From the NCBI GenBank assembly GCA_964489835.1, contig CAZBBC010000124.1, forward strand, positions 1 to 13,398: 13,398 nucleotides of DNA. The letters run 5' to 3'. Of the stretch, positions 1 through 7,591 are shown in pieces (position 1 is the first letter of the stretch; each line of letters opens with the position of its first letter). The translations under genes and the position numbers were made by a program. Source of the stretch: CAZBBC01 sp964489835. Its GTDB lineage: Bacteria; Calditrichota; Calditrichia; JAJRVZ01. Below the pieces are notes generated by a model. It saw only the letters and a list, made by a program, of their open reading frames with translations. It was not told the origin of the DNA and searched no databases.

Positions 1-36
1 AGGCAGATCTTTCAAATGTTAAAAGCTGCCAAATAA
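1..36 (+). CDS. Possible 3' end of an upstream gene (partial)
   Basis: Frame 1 is open from the window edge and reads RQIFQMLKAAK followed by TAA at 34-36. The other two + frames also reach stops within 41 nt, so the choice of frame rests only on the plausible residue mix and on a hairpin repeat that follows the stop, as happens after uvrA and ftsK here. Eleven residues are too few to name a family. It could be non-coding. Confidence 0.3.
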   Translation, partial: RQIFQMLKAAK

Positions 37-38
37 AG

Positions 39-72
39 TGATACTGCAACAGCCCTTTCTAAGGGGGAATTA
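39..72 (+). repeat. Short hairpin repeat, copy 1
   Basis: This begins TGATACTGCAACAGCCC and contains a small stem of CCCTT/AAGGG around TCT. A near copy lies at 10271-10305 (TGATACTGTAACGGCCCC, then a CCCCTT/AAGGGG stem). It sits just after the possible stop at 34-36, so it could work as a transcription terminator, although no long T-run follows directly. It looks like a fragment of the repeat family found at 7319-7437 and 10117-10235. Confidence 0.6.
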
Positions 73-617
73 ACACGACGCTCTTTGTATGAATGACTTC
101 ATAAATTTAGTTTTTCATTTTTTCATAGAACTTTTAACACTACCATCCTTGGACAGGGTAAATTACGAGTGGAATGGGAAAAGTAAAAAGGAAAAATTTA
201 AATAACGAAATAAAAATAATAATACCGATTGGCAGGTTCAGGACGCGGTCACTCCGGTTTTATTTCCAAATAGTATTTAATCTTATGATTCAAAATCTTA
301 AATTCCGTTTATCCCGAATAATAGGGTCAAAATGTTCTGTGAATCTAAATTTTTTAACCACCACGCCAGTAGGCGGACAGGCAGAGCCCTTAGTGTAAAA
401 CTACACCAAGGACTCGATTTAAAGAACTCACCCTAAATCCCTCTCTTGGAAAGAGAGGGACTTTAGGGAGCCCCTTCTCTTTTCAAGAGAAGGTCGAAGA
501 TGCGGCTTAGACGCAGGTTTGGGGATGAGTTTTTTGGTCATTAGTTGAGGAAAATTAATTTATGCGGGACTAATGATATATAACTATTAAGTACAACATA
601 TGGTGGAATAGGGTATT
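73..617. other. Non-coding spacer with repeat fragments upstream of ddl
   Basis: I see no credible gene here. Positions 73-350 are AT-rich and otherwise featureless. The motif CGCCAGTAGGCGGA at 364-377 differs by one base from CGCCAGTGGGCGGA at 7328-7341 inside the large repeat. GGTCGAAGA at 492-500 is shared with the copies near ftsK. Two hairpins lie at 431-493 and are listed separately. The stretch 520-617 is AT-rich and probably holds the ddl leader. Only a weak purine run (ATAGGG) precedes the ddl start, and I could not pick out a convincing promoter. Confidence 0.55.
431..493. repeat. Two adjacent hairpins in the ddl leader spacer
   Basis: The first hairpin, 431-468, pairs CCCTAAA with TTTAGGG and TCCCTCTCTT with AAGAGAGGGA. 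This is a 17-bp stem with one bulged C at 461 and a GGA loop. The second, 473-493, pairs CCTTCTCTT with AAGAGAAGG around TTC. The repeat word GGTCGAAGA overlaps its 3' end (492-500), which ties it to the dispersed family near ftsK. The pair could terminate transcription or structure an mRNA in either direction; function is inferred. Confidence 0.65.
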
Positions 618-1703
618 ATGAAAAAACTGAGGGTAGGTATTTTGTTTGGGGGGAGATCTGCCGAACATGAAGTCTCACTACAATCGGCAAAAAATGTGAT
701 TGAAGCCATGGATAAGAAGAAATACGATCTTGTCCTTATCGGAATAAACCGGTATGGAAAATGGTACTTAAAGGAGTCATCGCATTTTTTACTACATCCG
801 GATGATCCGAAACAGATCAGCATGAAACGGGGAAGAAATGAGTTGGCGATGGTACCGGGAATGAGATCAAAGCACATCATGCCGGTCAGCGGCGGGCAGT
901 CTATCGGGAACCTTGATGTGATTTTTCCAGTGCTGCACGGCCCCTATGGTGAGGACGGTACGGTACAGGGGCTTTTGCGATTGGCGGATATTCCTTTTGT
1001 TGGCGCCGGCGTTTTAGGATCGGCCGTCAGTATGGATAAGGATGTCATGAAACGGCTGCTGCGTGAAGGGGGTATACGGCAGGCAAAATTTTTAAGTTTC
1101 CGTTACTATGATATTGATCAAATTAAGTTCAGTAAAATAAAAGCGGCCGTAGGAATACCCTGCTTTGTCAAACCGGCAAATCTGGGATCATCGGTTGGTA
1201 TCACAAAGGTCCACAATCTCAAAGAGTTACAGCCGGCTTTGCACAAGGCCTTTGAATATGATGATAAAATTGTCATCGAACAATATATTAAAGGACGAGA
1301 GATCGAGTGTTCGGTTCTTGGCAACGAGGATCCGATAGCATCAGTTCCCGGGGAAATTATCCCCAAATATGAATTTTATTCTTATGAAGCCAAGTATTTG
1401 AGTCATGATGGTGCAAAATTAGTTATTCCTGCCAAAATACCGCCTGCAACCGTAAGAAAAGTCCAGAAGTTGGCAATAAAAACCTTTCAAATACTGGATT
1501 GTGCCGGCATGGCCAGAGTGGATTTCTTTTTATCGGCTGATGATCGGCTCTATGTGAATGAATTAAATACGATCCCCGGATTCACTAAAATAAGTATGTA
1601 TCCCAAGCTATGGGAGGCGAGCGGTATATCTTATACGGCGCTGATCGATCGTCTGATCGAGCTTGCCATTGAGAGGCATAAGCGCACCAAATCACATGTC
1701 TGA
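618..1703 (+). CDS. ddl: D-alanine--D-alanine ligase
   Basis: Cytoplasmic ATP-grasp ligase that joins two D-alanines, using ATP, to make the dipeptide for the peptidoglycan stem peptide. The 361 aa match the DdlA size class. The N-terminal domain has GGRSAEHEVSL at 11-21 and HGPYGEDGTVQG at 107-118. The ATP-grasp domain has FVKPANLGSSVGI at 183-195, EQYIKGREIECSV at 221-233, and the metal-binding end MARVDFF...NELNTIPGFT at 298-323. The omega-loop motif FYSYEAKY (253-260) keeps the tyrosines typical of D-Ala-D-Ala rather than D-lactate ligases, so it is unlikely to be a resistance-type VanA enzyme. The ATG at 618 gives the family N-terminus; only a weak purine-rich stretch precedes it. It does not sit in a mur/fts cluster here and appears monocistronic. 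Confidence 0.96.
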   Translation: MKKLRVGILFGGRSAEHEVSLQSAKNVIEAMDKKKYDLVLIGINRYGKWYLKESSHFLLHPDDPKQISMKRGRNELAMVPGMRSKHIMPVSGGQSIGNLDVIFPVLHGPYGEDGTVQGLLRLADIPFVGAGVLGSAVSMDKDVMKRLLREGGIRQAKFLSFRYYDIDQIKFSKIKAAVGIPCFVKPANLGSSVGITKVHNLKELQPALHKAFEYDDKIVIEQYIKGREIECSVLGNEDPIASVPGEIIPKYEFYSYEAKYLSHDGAKLVIPAKIPPATVRKVQKLAIKTFQILDCAGMARVDFFLSADDRLYVNELNTIPGFTKISMYPKLWEASGISYTALIDRLIELAIERHKRTKSHV

Positions 1704-1749
1704 ACCTTCAAATTAAATTTAAATTTCTGAATAATTATTTCTTTTTATT

Positions 1750-2039
1750 GAATATCGAACAAGGATTAATGATTTTTGATTTAAGAGTTGAAAATATATA
1801 AATAAATTCAATTTAGATGAATGTTTAACCGGGTCAATTCATACACCACGAAGCACGCGAAGGACACGAAGATTTTTTTAACGTTAAATAAGTAAAGTAC
1901 TATTTAAATTTGAAGTTATATTCCTTTTTAATTGCAATCTAAATAATTGTTATTATTAAACCTTCGTGGTTAATAATGCGAATTTTTTAAATAAACAATA
2001 CTTCAAAAATCGTAAATCGTTAATCCTTGTTCGATATTC
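1750..2039. repeat. Composite inverted-repeat element between ddl and the exporter gene
   Basis: The left arm, 1750-1782, starts GAATATCGAACAAGGATTAA. The right arm, 2007-2039, is its reverse complement over the first 20 nt and, with about 3 mismatches, over 33 nt. Nested inside is a second inverted pair, CCACGAAG (1846-1853) and CTTCGTGG (1962-1969); the left one belongs to a run with CACGAAG recurring to 1871. The interior is AT-rich with no credible reading frame. The layout resembles a miniature non-autonomous element or paired dispersed repeats. I saw no clear target-site duplication. It fills most of the 409-nt spacer, leaving 2040-2112 as the exporter leader. Confidence 0.7.
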
Positions 2040-2112
2040 GACAAGCGTAAATGTCAAATATTTTTGGTTAGATATTAGTGCGGAAAACCCGTCGATTTAA
2101 AAAAGTAATGAG

Positions 2113-2835
2113 ATGGAAATCATTTTTGGAATGATGGTTGTAATTATTGCTTATTTTGTAAAGGGATTCAGTGGTTTCGGACCCTCTCTTGTTATCGTCC
2201 CCTTTATCACCCTGCTCTATGATCCGCCATCGGCGCTGGTACTTGCCGCTTTTTTTGACTTTTTTGCCGGATGTATCCTGGTTTTTTTGGTGAGAAAAGA
2301 TATCCGCTGGCCATTTGTTTTATCAATATTCATTGCCTTAGGAGCGGGAACATTTTTCGGTGCTTTATTGCTCGGAATTATGCCGGTGGTTAGTCTGAAA
2401 AGAATTATCGGTGCTGTTATTCTGGTCTTTTCTGTGCTTATATTATTGCAGGGCAATGGTTTCGTTACCCAAAAGAAGCAAAATATTGCCTGGTTAAAAT
2501 ACCCAGCGGGATTTTTGAGTGGTTTTTTAGGAGGGTTGGTTAGCATGTCCGGTCCACCGTTGGTCATTTACATGAAAATAATGTATCAAAAGTCGTTTTT
2601 CAGGACTCAGCTGATCGCTATTTTTGTCCTGGGTACGGCCTGGCGATCCGTACTTTATCTATATCATCAAATTCCTTTAAATATTCCTGTGATTCATTTG
2701 ATCGTCTATTTTTTCCTCATGCTGCTCGGCTTATGGCTGGGAGGAAAATCCCACCTGAATGTCAATGAAATTACTTTTAATAGAATGGTAGCCCTCATAC
2801 TGCTGATTCCCGCGTTTAGTCTTCTGATCAGTTGA
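2113..2835 (+). CDS. TauE/SafE family membrane exporter
   Basis: Predicted integral inner-membrane protein of 240 aa with about eight hydrophobic segments (roughly 3-25, 38-60, 66-90, 97-113, 128-150, 160-185, 190-210, 220-239). The N-terminal motif FVKGFSGFGPSLVIVP (15-30) and the matching half-repeat PAGFLSGFLGGLVSMSGPPL (131-150) are characteristic of the TauE/SafE (formerly DUF81) family, whose two halves arose by duplication. Characterised members export sulfite, sulfoacetate or related organosulfur anions; the substrate here cannot be read from sequence. No sulfur-metabolism gene lies nearby. The start at 2113 has no clear Shine-Dalgarno sequence but gives the standard N-terminus and length. 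A separate transcription unit is likely because the ddl spacer holds a repeat element. Confidence 0.88.
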   Translation: MEIIFGMMVVIIAYFVKGFSGFGPSLVIVPFITLLYDPPSALVLAAFFDFFAGCILVFLVRKDIRWPFVLSIFIALGAGTFFGALLLGIMPVVSLKRIIGAVILVFSVLILLQGNGFVTQKKQNIAWLKYPAGFLSGFLGGLVSMSGPPLVIYMKIMYQKSFFRTQLIAIFVLGTAWRSVLYLYHQIPLNIPVIHLIVYFFLMLLGLWLGGKSHLNVNEITFNRMVALILLIPAFSLLIS

Positions 2836-2887
2836 AAGATATATTCAAGTAATTGTTCGGGTAATTACAGGAACAGATAATGGCCGG

Positions 2888-2916
2888 TTGGAATGTTTTT
2901 TTGCTGTTTGTATATT
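2888..2916 (+). promoter_or_regulatory. Candidate sigma70-type promoter for uvrA
   Basis: TTGGAA (2888-2893) is followed after exactly 17 nt by TATATT (2911-2916), about 100 nt upstream of the preferred uvrA start. Matches to the consensus are 4/6 and 5/6. A compact hairpin, CCCCGT/ACGGGG with a CTT loop, lies in the predicted leader at 2960-2974. I saw no LexA-type box of the E. coli or Bacillus form near it. AT-rich spacers produce such matches by chance, so this is only a candidate. Confidence 0.35.
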
Positions 2917-3022
2917 ATGCTATTACGGACAAAAAAAGAATCCATGGAAAACTGGCCTGCCCCGTCTTACGGGGGAAATCCGTGGACTATTTCTTTCTTG
3001 GTTTGAAGACTTGGACTATGCT

Positions 3023-5878
3023 ATGGTTAAAAAGAATAAAATTTTTGTAAAAGGAGCACGGGAACATAATTTAAAGAATATAGACGTCGAGATTCCCCGT
3101 GATAAATTCGTGGTGATTACCGGTCTTTCCGGATCAGGTAAATCCAGTCTTGCTTTTGACACTATTTATGCTGAGGGGCAGCGGCGTTATGTGGAATCGT
3201 TGAGCGCTTATGCCCGGCAGTTTCTCGGTCTGATGGAAAAACCCGATGTTGACTATATTGACGGTTTATCGCCTGCTGTTTCCATCGAACAAAAAACGAC
3301 ACACCGGAATCCACGTTCTACCGTTGGAACCGTTACGGAGATTTACGATTATCTGCGGTTGCTTTTCTCCCGGATCGGTTATCCGCATTGTTATAACTGT
3401 GGCCGGGCAATCGAGAAACAGACGGTACAACAAATTGTCGATGCCATTCTCTCACAGCCGGAGGGTACACGTATCCAGGTTCTGGCACCGGTTATTCGCG
3501 GAAGGAAGGGGGAATACAGGGAAGTATTCAATCAGTTCCGGAAAGAAGGATATGTCAGGGTTCGTGTTGATGGTGAGATGTATAATCTGGATAGTGATAT
3601 CGAAATTAAAAAAAATAAAAAGCACGATTTGGACCTGATCATTGATCGATTGGTTGTTGAAGGGGATATCCATAAGCGTCTTACCGACTCGGTTGAGCTT
3701 GCTCTCAAACAGGCGGCCGGTTTGGTGATTATTAATAATCCCGATAAAAAGGAAGATAAACTTTATTCCGAACATTTTGCCTGTGTTCATTGCGATATAT
3801 CCTACGAAGATCTGGCACCGCGTATGTTTTCCTTCAATAGCCCCTATGGTGCTTGTCCTACCTGTGACGGGTTGGGAACCATTACCAAGATAGACCCCAA
3901 TCTAATTGTCAGTAATGATTCCTTGTCGATAAAAGAAGGAGCTCTCATTCCTCTTGGTGAGAGACAACGCCATGAGGGTTGGAGTTTTGAGTTGTTAAAA
4001 AGTATTTCAAAGGAAATGAGTTTCAGTCTGAACACACCCTGGAAAGAACTGACCGAAGAACAGCGGGATGTTATCTTATTTGGCAGCGGATCGAAAAAAG
4101 TAAAGCTGGTCTATAAACGAGAAAACGCCTATGTGGAATGGATGAGCAAATATGAAGGTATTATAAACAATCTCAACCGCCGGTATCGTCAGACCCATTC
4201 GCAATATATCCGCGAATGGATTGAGGGTTTTATGAATAATATTCTCTGTCATGATTGTGGCGGCGCCCGTTTACGCAAGGAATCATTGGCAGTCACTATC
4301 AACGATAAAAATATAAGTGATATTACAGCTTATTCGATACGGGAGATACAACACTTTTTTGATAAGATCCGCTTAACCGAACGGGAAAAACAGATTGCCC
4401 ATCAGATACTTAAAGAGGTAAAGGAAAGGTTGGGTTTTCTGGTCAACGTTGGCCTGGATTATCTGACCCTGGAAAGGGCCGCTGGGACATTATCCGGCGG
4501 TGAAGCCCAGCGAATTAGGTTGGCCACACAGATCGGAGCACAGCTGGTCGGTGTTCTTTATATTCTTGACGAACCCAGTATTGGATTACATCAGCGTGAT
4601 AATGCCCGATTAATTGACACATTGCATCGGCTAAGAGATCTGGGAAATACCGTTATTGTTGTCGAGCATGACCGGGAAACGATTGAGCGATCGGATTATG
4701 TCGTCGATCTGGGGCCCAGGGCGGGCAGACATGGTGGTGAGGTGATTTATTCCGGATCGCCGGCACGTATTTTGTCCGTTAAAGATTCAATTACCGGCGC
4801 TTATCTTTCAGGAAGGAAATGTATCCCGATTCCTTCCAAACGGCGCGAAGGGACAGGCGATATTCTGGAATTGGAAGGTGCCGTTGGTAATAATCTTCAA
4901 AATATCACTGTTGATTTCAGGTTGGGAATGTTTATTTGTGTAACCGGTGTTTCCGGATCAGGTAAAAGTACGCTGATAAATGAGACATTGTATGCGGCAC
5001 TGGCCCGACATTTTTATAAATCTAAAAAAATACCACTGGAATATGGCCGGATTACCGGTCTTGAGCATCTGGACAAAGTAATAGATATCGATCAATCCCC
5101 GATTGGCCGGACTCCCCGGTCCAATCCGGCAACCTATACCGGTTTGTTTACCCCCATACGTGATCTGTTTGCCCAACTCCCCGAGTCGAAGATTCGTGGT
5201 TATAAACCAGGACGGTACAGCTTCAATGTGAAAGGTGGACGATGTGAAGTTTGTGAAGGCGATGGAATAAAAAAGATAGAAATGCACTTTTTGCCGGATG
5301 TTTATGTCCAATGTGAGGTATGCAAAGGGAAACGATATAACAGGGAAACATTGGAAATTACATATAAAGGAAAAAATATTTCTGACGTCCTTGAGATGAC
5401 GGTGGATGATGCCCTGGTATTTTTTAAGAATATTCCTCAGGTCAGAAGGCGTTTGGAGACTCTTTCGGAAGTGGGGCTGGGTTATATTCACCTGGGGCAA
5501 CCGGCAACAACATTATCCGGGGGCGAAGCACAAAGAGTCAAATTGGCAACCGAATTATCAAAGATCGGGACAGGGCGTACATTGTATATCCTGGATGAAC
5601 CAACCACCGGATTGCATTTTGAAGATATCAATATGTTGTTAAATGTATTAAACCGGCTGGTTGAAAAGGGAAATACGGTCGTTATTATCGAACATAATAT
5701 GGATGTTATAAAAACAGCCGACTGGATCATAGATCTTGGCCCGGAGGGCGGTGATAAAGGCGGCAAAATAATTGTTACCGGACCACCGGAAAAGGTAGCG
5801 GCTTATAAAAAATCATACACCGGCCAATATCTGAAGGCAGAATTAGAAACAACACGCAAATCCGGCTGCCGGTCCTAA
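3023..5878 (+). CDS. uvrA: Excinuclease ABC subunit A (UvrA)
   Basis: DNA-damage recognition ATPase of nucleotide excision repair, which loads UvrB onto lesions. From the ATG at 3023 it has 951 aa, close to the usual ~940. Both ABC modules are complete. Walker A motifs are GLSGSGKS (34-41) and GVSGSGKS (642-649). Signatures are LSGGEAQR at 490-497 and 831-838. Walker B/D-loop motifs are ILDEPSIGLH (514-523) and ILDEPTTGLH (856-865). Zinc-type CxxC pairs occur at 123/126, 254/257, 278/281, 741/744 and 764/767. The frame stays open upstream to a TTG at 2888, but those 45 residues have no family counterpart and overlap the candidate promoter. The ATG gives the typical UvrA N-terminus (KIFVKGAREHNLKNI), though no good Shine-Dalgarno precedes it. 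It ends 4 nt before a repeat-derived hairpin. Confidence 0.97.
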   Translation: MVKKNKIFVKGAREHNLKNIDVEIPRDKFVVITGLSGSGKSSLAFDTIYAEGQRRYVESLSAYARQFLGLMEKPDVDYIDGLSPAVSIEQKTTHRNPRSTVGTVTEIYDYLRLLFSRIGYPHCYNCGRAIEKQTVQQIVDAILSQPEGTRIQVLAPVIRGRKGEYREVFNQFRKEGYVRVRVDGEMYNLDSDIEIKKNKKHDLDLIIDRLVVEGDIHKRLTDSVELALKQAAGLVIINNPDKKEDKLYSEHFACVHCDISYEDLAPRMFSFNSPYGACPTCDGLGTITKIDPNLIVSNDSLSIKEGALIPLGERQRHEGWSFELLKSISKEMSFSLNTPWKELTEEQRDVILFGSGSKKVKLVYKRENAYVEWMSKYEGIINNLNRRYRQTHSQYIREWIEGFMNNILCHDCGGARLRKESLAVTINDKNISDITAYSIREIQHFFDKIRLTEREKQIAHQILKEVKERLGFLVNVGLDYLTLERAAGTLSGGEAQRIRLATQIGAQLVGVLYILDEPSIGLHQRDNARLIDTLHRLRDLGNTVIVVEHDRETIERSDYVVDLGPRAGRHGGEVIYSGSPARILSVKDSITGAYLSGRKCIPIPSKRREGTGDILELEGAVGNNLQNITVDFRLGMFICVTGVSGSGKSTLINETLYAALARHFYKSKKIPLEYGRITGLEHLDKVIDIDQSPIGRTPRSNPATYTGLFTPIRDLFAQLPESKIRGYKPGRYSFNVKGGRCEVCEGDGIKKIEMHFLPDVYVQCEVCKGKRYNRETLEITYKGKNISDVLEMTVDDALVFFKNIPQVRRRLETLSEVGLGYIHLGQPATTLSGGEAQRVKLATELSKIGTGRTLYILDEPTTGLHFEDINMLLNVLNRLVEKGNTVVIIEHNMDVIKTADWIIDLGPEGGDKGGKIIVTGPPEKVAAYKKSYTGQYLKAELETTRKSGCRS

Positions 5879-5882
5879 TTTA

Positions 5883-5915
5883 ATTCCCCCTTAGAAAGGG
5901 GGTTAGGGGGATGTA
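5883..5915 (+). terminator. Repeat-derived hairpin after uvrA, likely terminator
   Basis: CCCCCTT (5886-5892), loop AGA, AAGGGGG (5896-5902) forms a 7-bp GC-rich stem starting 8 nt after the uvrA stop. The sequence continues TTAGGGGGATGTATTTTT, ending in a T-run. The whole 33-nt block matches the reverse complement of the second half of the 7319-7437 repeat, including GTTAGGGGGATGT. So it is both a partial copy of the dispersed repeat and a plausible intrinsic terminator separating uvrA from gcvT. Confidence 0.6.
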
Positions 5916-5988
5916 TTTTTAATCCAATAAAAATAATATGTTAAATGGAAAATATATGAAAAATTTTTACACTACCTTGAACACCCAT

Positions 5989-5995
5989 AGGAGAT
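5989..5995 (+). promoter_or_regulatory. Ribosome binding site of gcvT
   Basis: AGGAGAT with its AGGAG core 6 nt before the ATG at 6000. It is one of only three strong Shine-Dalgarno sequences in the window and fixes the gcvT start. Confidence 0.8.
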
Positions 5996-5999
5996 AAAA

Positions 6000-7070
6000 A
6001 TGAAACGAACCGCATTATATGATATCCATGTCCGGTTAAACGCAAAAATGATTCCGTTTGCCGGTTATGAGATGCCGATACAGTATCACAGTATACGTGC
6101 CGAACATCGTCGGGTAAGGGAAACAGTGGGTGTATTTGATGTCTCCCATATGGGCGAGATTGAGATCCGGGGTGACAATGCCCTCGATATGGTACAAAAA
6201 GTTACTATAAATGATGCCTCCGCTTTGTCAATGGGCCAGGTCCAATATTCAGCCATGTGCAATGCTGAAGGTGGTATTGTTGATGATCTTCTTGTCTACC
6301 GGTATCCTGAGCATTTTTTGCTTGTGGTTAATGCGGCCAATAAGGAGAAAGATTACCAATGGATGATGGACAACCTGATAGACGGTTGTGAGATCACGGA
6401 TGTCAGTGATGATATTACCCAGATCGCTGTTCAGGGTAAAAAATCAGAAGAAACACTACAAAAATTAACGGCTGTTTCTTTGGCTGACATTAAATATTAC
6501 TGGTTTGTCCAGGGAGAGCTGGCCGGTGTCCATATGCTGATATCACGGACCGGTTATACAGGAGAACCAGGATTTGAGCTGTATTTTGAGAATAAATACG
6601 CTGAAAAAATATGGTATGAAGTGTTCACCGCCGGTCAGGCCTATGATATCGCCCCGGTTGGGCTCGGTGCCCGGGATAGCCTGCGTTTAGAAAAAAAAAT
6701 GTGTTTGTATGGGAATGATATCGATGATACCACCAATCCGCTGGAAGCCGGTCTTGGTTGGATTACGAAATTGGAAAAAGGGGAGTTTATTGGCAGGGAT
6801 GTTTTACAAAAAATAAGAGAAGAAGGTGTAAAAAGACGCCTGGTGGCATTTATCCTTAAGGATTCGGGATTCCCCCGTAAAGGATTTGAAATCTATAAAG
6901 AAGGCGATAAGACCGGTGTCGTAACCAGTGGGACCGTATCACCGATCCTGGAAAAGGGAATCGGACTTGGCTATGTCAGTAAAGCGCATGCAAAGATTGG
7001 AACCATCATCGAAATTAAGATCAGAGATAAATTTTTACCCGCAGAAATTATCAAACCGCCATTCGTATAA
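6000..7070 (+). CDS. gcvT: Glycine cleavage system T protein (aminomethyltransferase)
   Basis: Cytoplasmic enzyme that takes the aminomethyl group from the lipoylated H protein and transfers the carbon to tetrahydrofolate, releasing ammonia and 5,10-methylene-THF. Length 356 aa fits the family (~360). Visible motifs: FAGYEMPIQY (20-29), VFDVSHMGEI (45-54), GGIVDDLLVYR (91-101, containing the catalytic aspartate region), SRTGYTGEPGFEL (182-194), GLGARDSLRLE (221-231), NPLEAGLGW (246-254), and the C-terminal barrel SGTVSPILEKGIGLGYV (310-326). These separate it from the related YgfZ and dimethylglycine dehydrogenase groups. The start is fixed by a strong Shine-Dalgarno. gcvH and gcvP are not adjacent, so the system is probably split in this genome. 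No glycine riboswitch is evident in the 121-nt leader. Confidence 0.95.
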   Translation: MKRTALYDIHVRLNAKMIPFAGYEMPIQYHSIRAEHRRVRETVGVFDVSHMGEIEIRGDNALDMVQKVTINDASALSMGQVQYSAMCNAEGGIVDDLLVYRYPEHFLLVVNAANKEKDYQWMMDNLIDGCEITDVSDDITQIAVQGKKSEETLQKLTAVSLADIKYYWFVQGELAGVHMLISRTGYTGEPGFELYFENKYAEKIWYEVFTAGQAYDIAPVGLGARDSLRLEKKMCLYGNDIDDTTNPLEAGLGWITKLEKGEFIGRDVLQKIREEGVKRRLVAFILKDSGFPRKGFEIYKEGDKTGVVTSGTVSPILEKGIGLGYVSKAHAKIGTIIEIKIRDKFLPAEIIKPPFV

Positions 7071-7148
7071 ATAAGACTTTCCTGGCATCCGGTAAATGCA
7101 GAGGGGCACTTTGATCTGTATTTCTGTATTTATACCTGCCTCCCATTA

Positions 7149-7177
7149 TTGTCTTTAACACTATATTTTTGTATATT
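7149..7177 (+). promoter_or_regulatory. Candidate sigma70-type promoter in the gcvT-ftsK spacer
   Basis: TTGTCT (7149-7154), a 17-nt spacer, then TATATT (7172-7177). It is followed by two consecutive hairpins at 7205-7254 and lies about 415 nt upstream of ftsK. It could drive ftsK with a long leader or a small RNA. The local sequence is very AT-rich, so chance matches are likely. Confidence 0.3.
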
Positions 7178-7204
7178 TTATGCTAAATTAATTTGCAGGA
7201 ATGG

Positions 7205-7254
7205 GTGATTACAGGGAAAAATTTCCTTAATCACATTATCTGTGAGTAGATAAT
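7205..7254 (+). other. Two consecutive hairpins downstream of gcvT
   Basis: Hairpin 1 pairs GTGATTA (7205-7211) with TAATCAC (7228-7234), with an inner stem GGAAA/TTTCC (7215-7219/7222-7226). Hairpin 2 follows at once: ATTATCT (7235-7241) with AGATAAT (7248-7254) around a 6-nt loop. No strong T-tract follows, so intrinsic termination is uncertain. A leader structure or a small RNA are alternatives. The rest of 7071-7318 shows nothing recognisable beyond the candidate promoter. Confidence 0.4.
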
Positions 7255-7318
7255 TTTACCGGAAATAATTAATCTGGATAATTCACAAATATTAGATCTA
7301 TCACTTAGCGACGATTAA

Positions 7319-7437
7319 GTCTCCCCCCGCCAGTGGGCGGATCTTCGACCTTGGAGAAGGGGGACTAAGGGGGATGTAAAAATGGTCTAAGTTTTTTATA
7401 AACATCCCCCTAACCCCCTTTTTTAAGGGGGAATAGA
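7319..7437 (+). repeat. 119-bp palindromic repeat, copy A (left of ftsK)
   Basis: Aligned by eye to the reverse complement of 10117-10235, this copy has 6 mismatches in 119 nt and no gaps, about 95 % identity. It begins GTCTCCCCCCGCCAGTGGG, contains TCTTCGACC (7342-7350), and has an internal inverted pair GGGGGATGT/ACATCCCCC. It ends with a CCCCCTT/AAGGGGG hairpin. There is no coding potential. The structure is that of a fold-back dispersed repeat (REP/MITE-like). Together with copy B it brackets ftsK in inverted orientation. Confidence 0.9.
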
Positions 7438-7495
7438 TTTTGCTTCAACGATAGTACAAATGTACTAGAACTTGAAAAAAGTCTAAACTACAACA

Positions 7496-7537
7496 GCCCC
7501 TTTTCTAAGGTCGAAGACCCGACTCAGGCGGGGAGAC
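7496..7537 (-). repeat. Partial repeat copy C, opposite orientation to copy A
   Basis: The segment begins GCCCCTTTTCTAAGGTCGAAGA and ends GGCGGGGAGAC. It matches the GTCTCC-end module of the repeat (same strand as 10193-10235) with small indels; the CCGCC...GGCGG stem is degraded. It forms a local inverted pair with 7319-7362. The repeat word GGTCGAAGA is at 7509-7517. Confidence 0.65.
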
Positions 7538-7591
7538 GGGGTGGGTAATCCGTGCGCATCGTGGTTCATAAATAAACCAAATTAAATAACA

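Noticed and set aside
174..398. 74-codon open frame upstream of ddl
   Set aside because: Its residues show no domain or sensible composition, there is no ribosome site, and its end runs through the dispersed repeat word at 364-377.
618..1703. VanA-type D-Ala-D-lactate ligase
   Set aside because: The omega-loop motif FYSYEAKY is that of ordinary D-Ala-D-Ala ligases, and no vanH/vanX-like neighbours are present.
1750..2039. CRISPR-like array in the repeat-rich spacer
   Set aside because: The repeats are one inverted pair plus short degenerate words; there are no regularly spaced direct repeats with unique spacers, and no cas gene.
2888..3022. 45-residue N-terminal extension of UvrA from a TTG
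   Set aside because: The added residues do not resemble UvrA, they overlap a promoter-like sequence, and the ATG at 3023 gives the normal family N-terminus and length.
2836..3022. LexA/SOS operator upstream of uvrA
   Set aside because: I looked for CTGT-N8-ACAG and GAAC-N4-GTTC forms and saw neither; a lineage-specific box cannot be excluded.
4958..5500. 180-codon minus-strand frame inside uvrA
   Set aside because: It is antisense to a strongly conserved part of UvrA, with no ribosome site or recognisable protein features.
5964..5984. TTTTTACACTACC near gcvT resembles TTTTAACACTACC at 132-144
   Set aside because: The match is 12 of 13 bases in AT-rich DNA with no shared flanks, so chance is sufficient.
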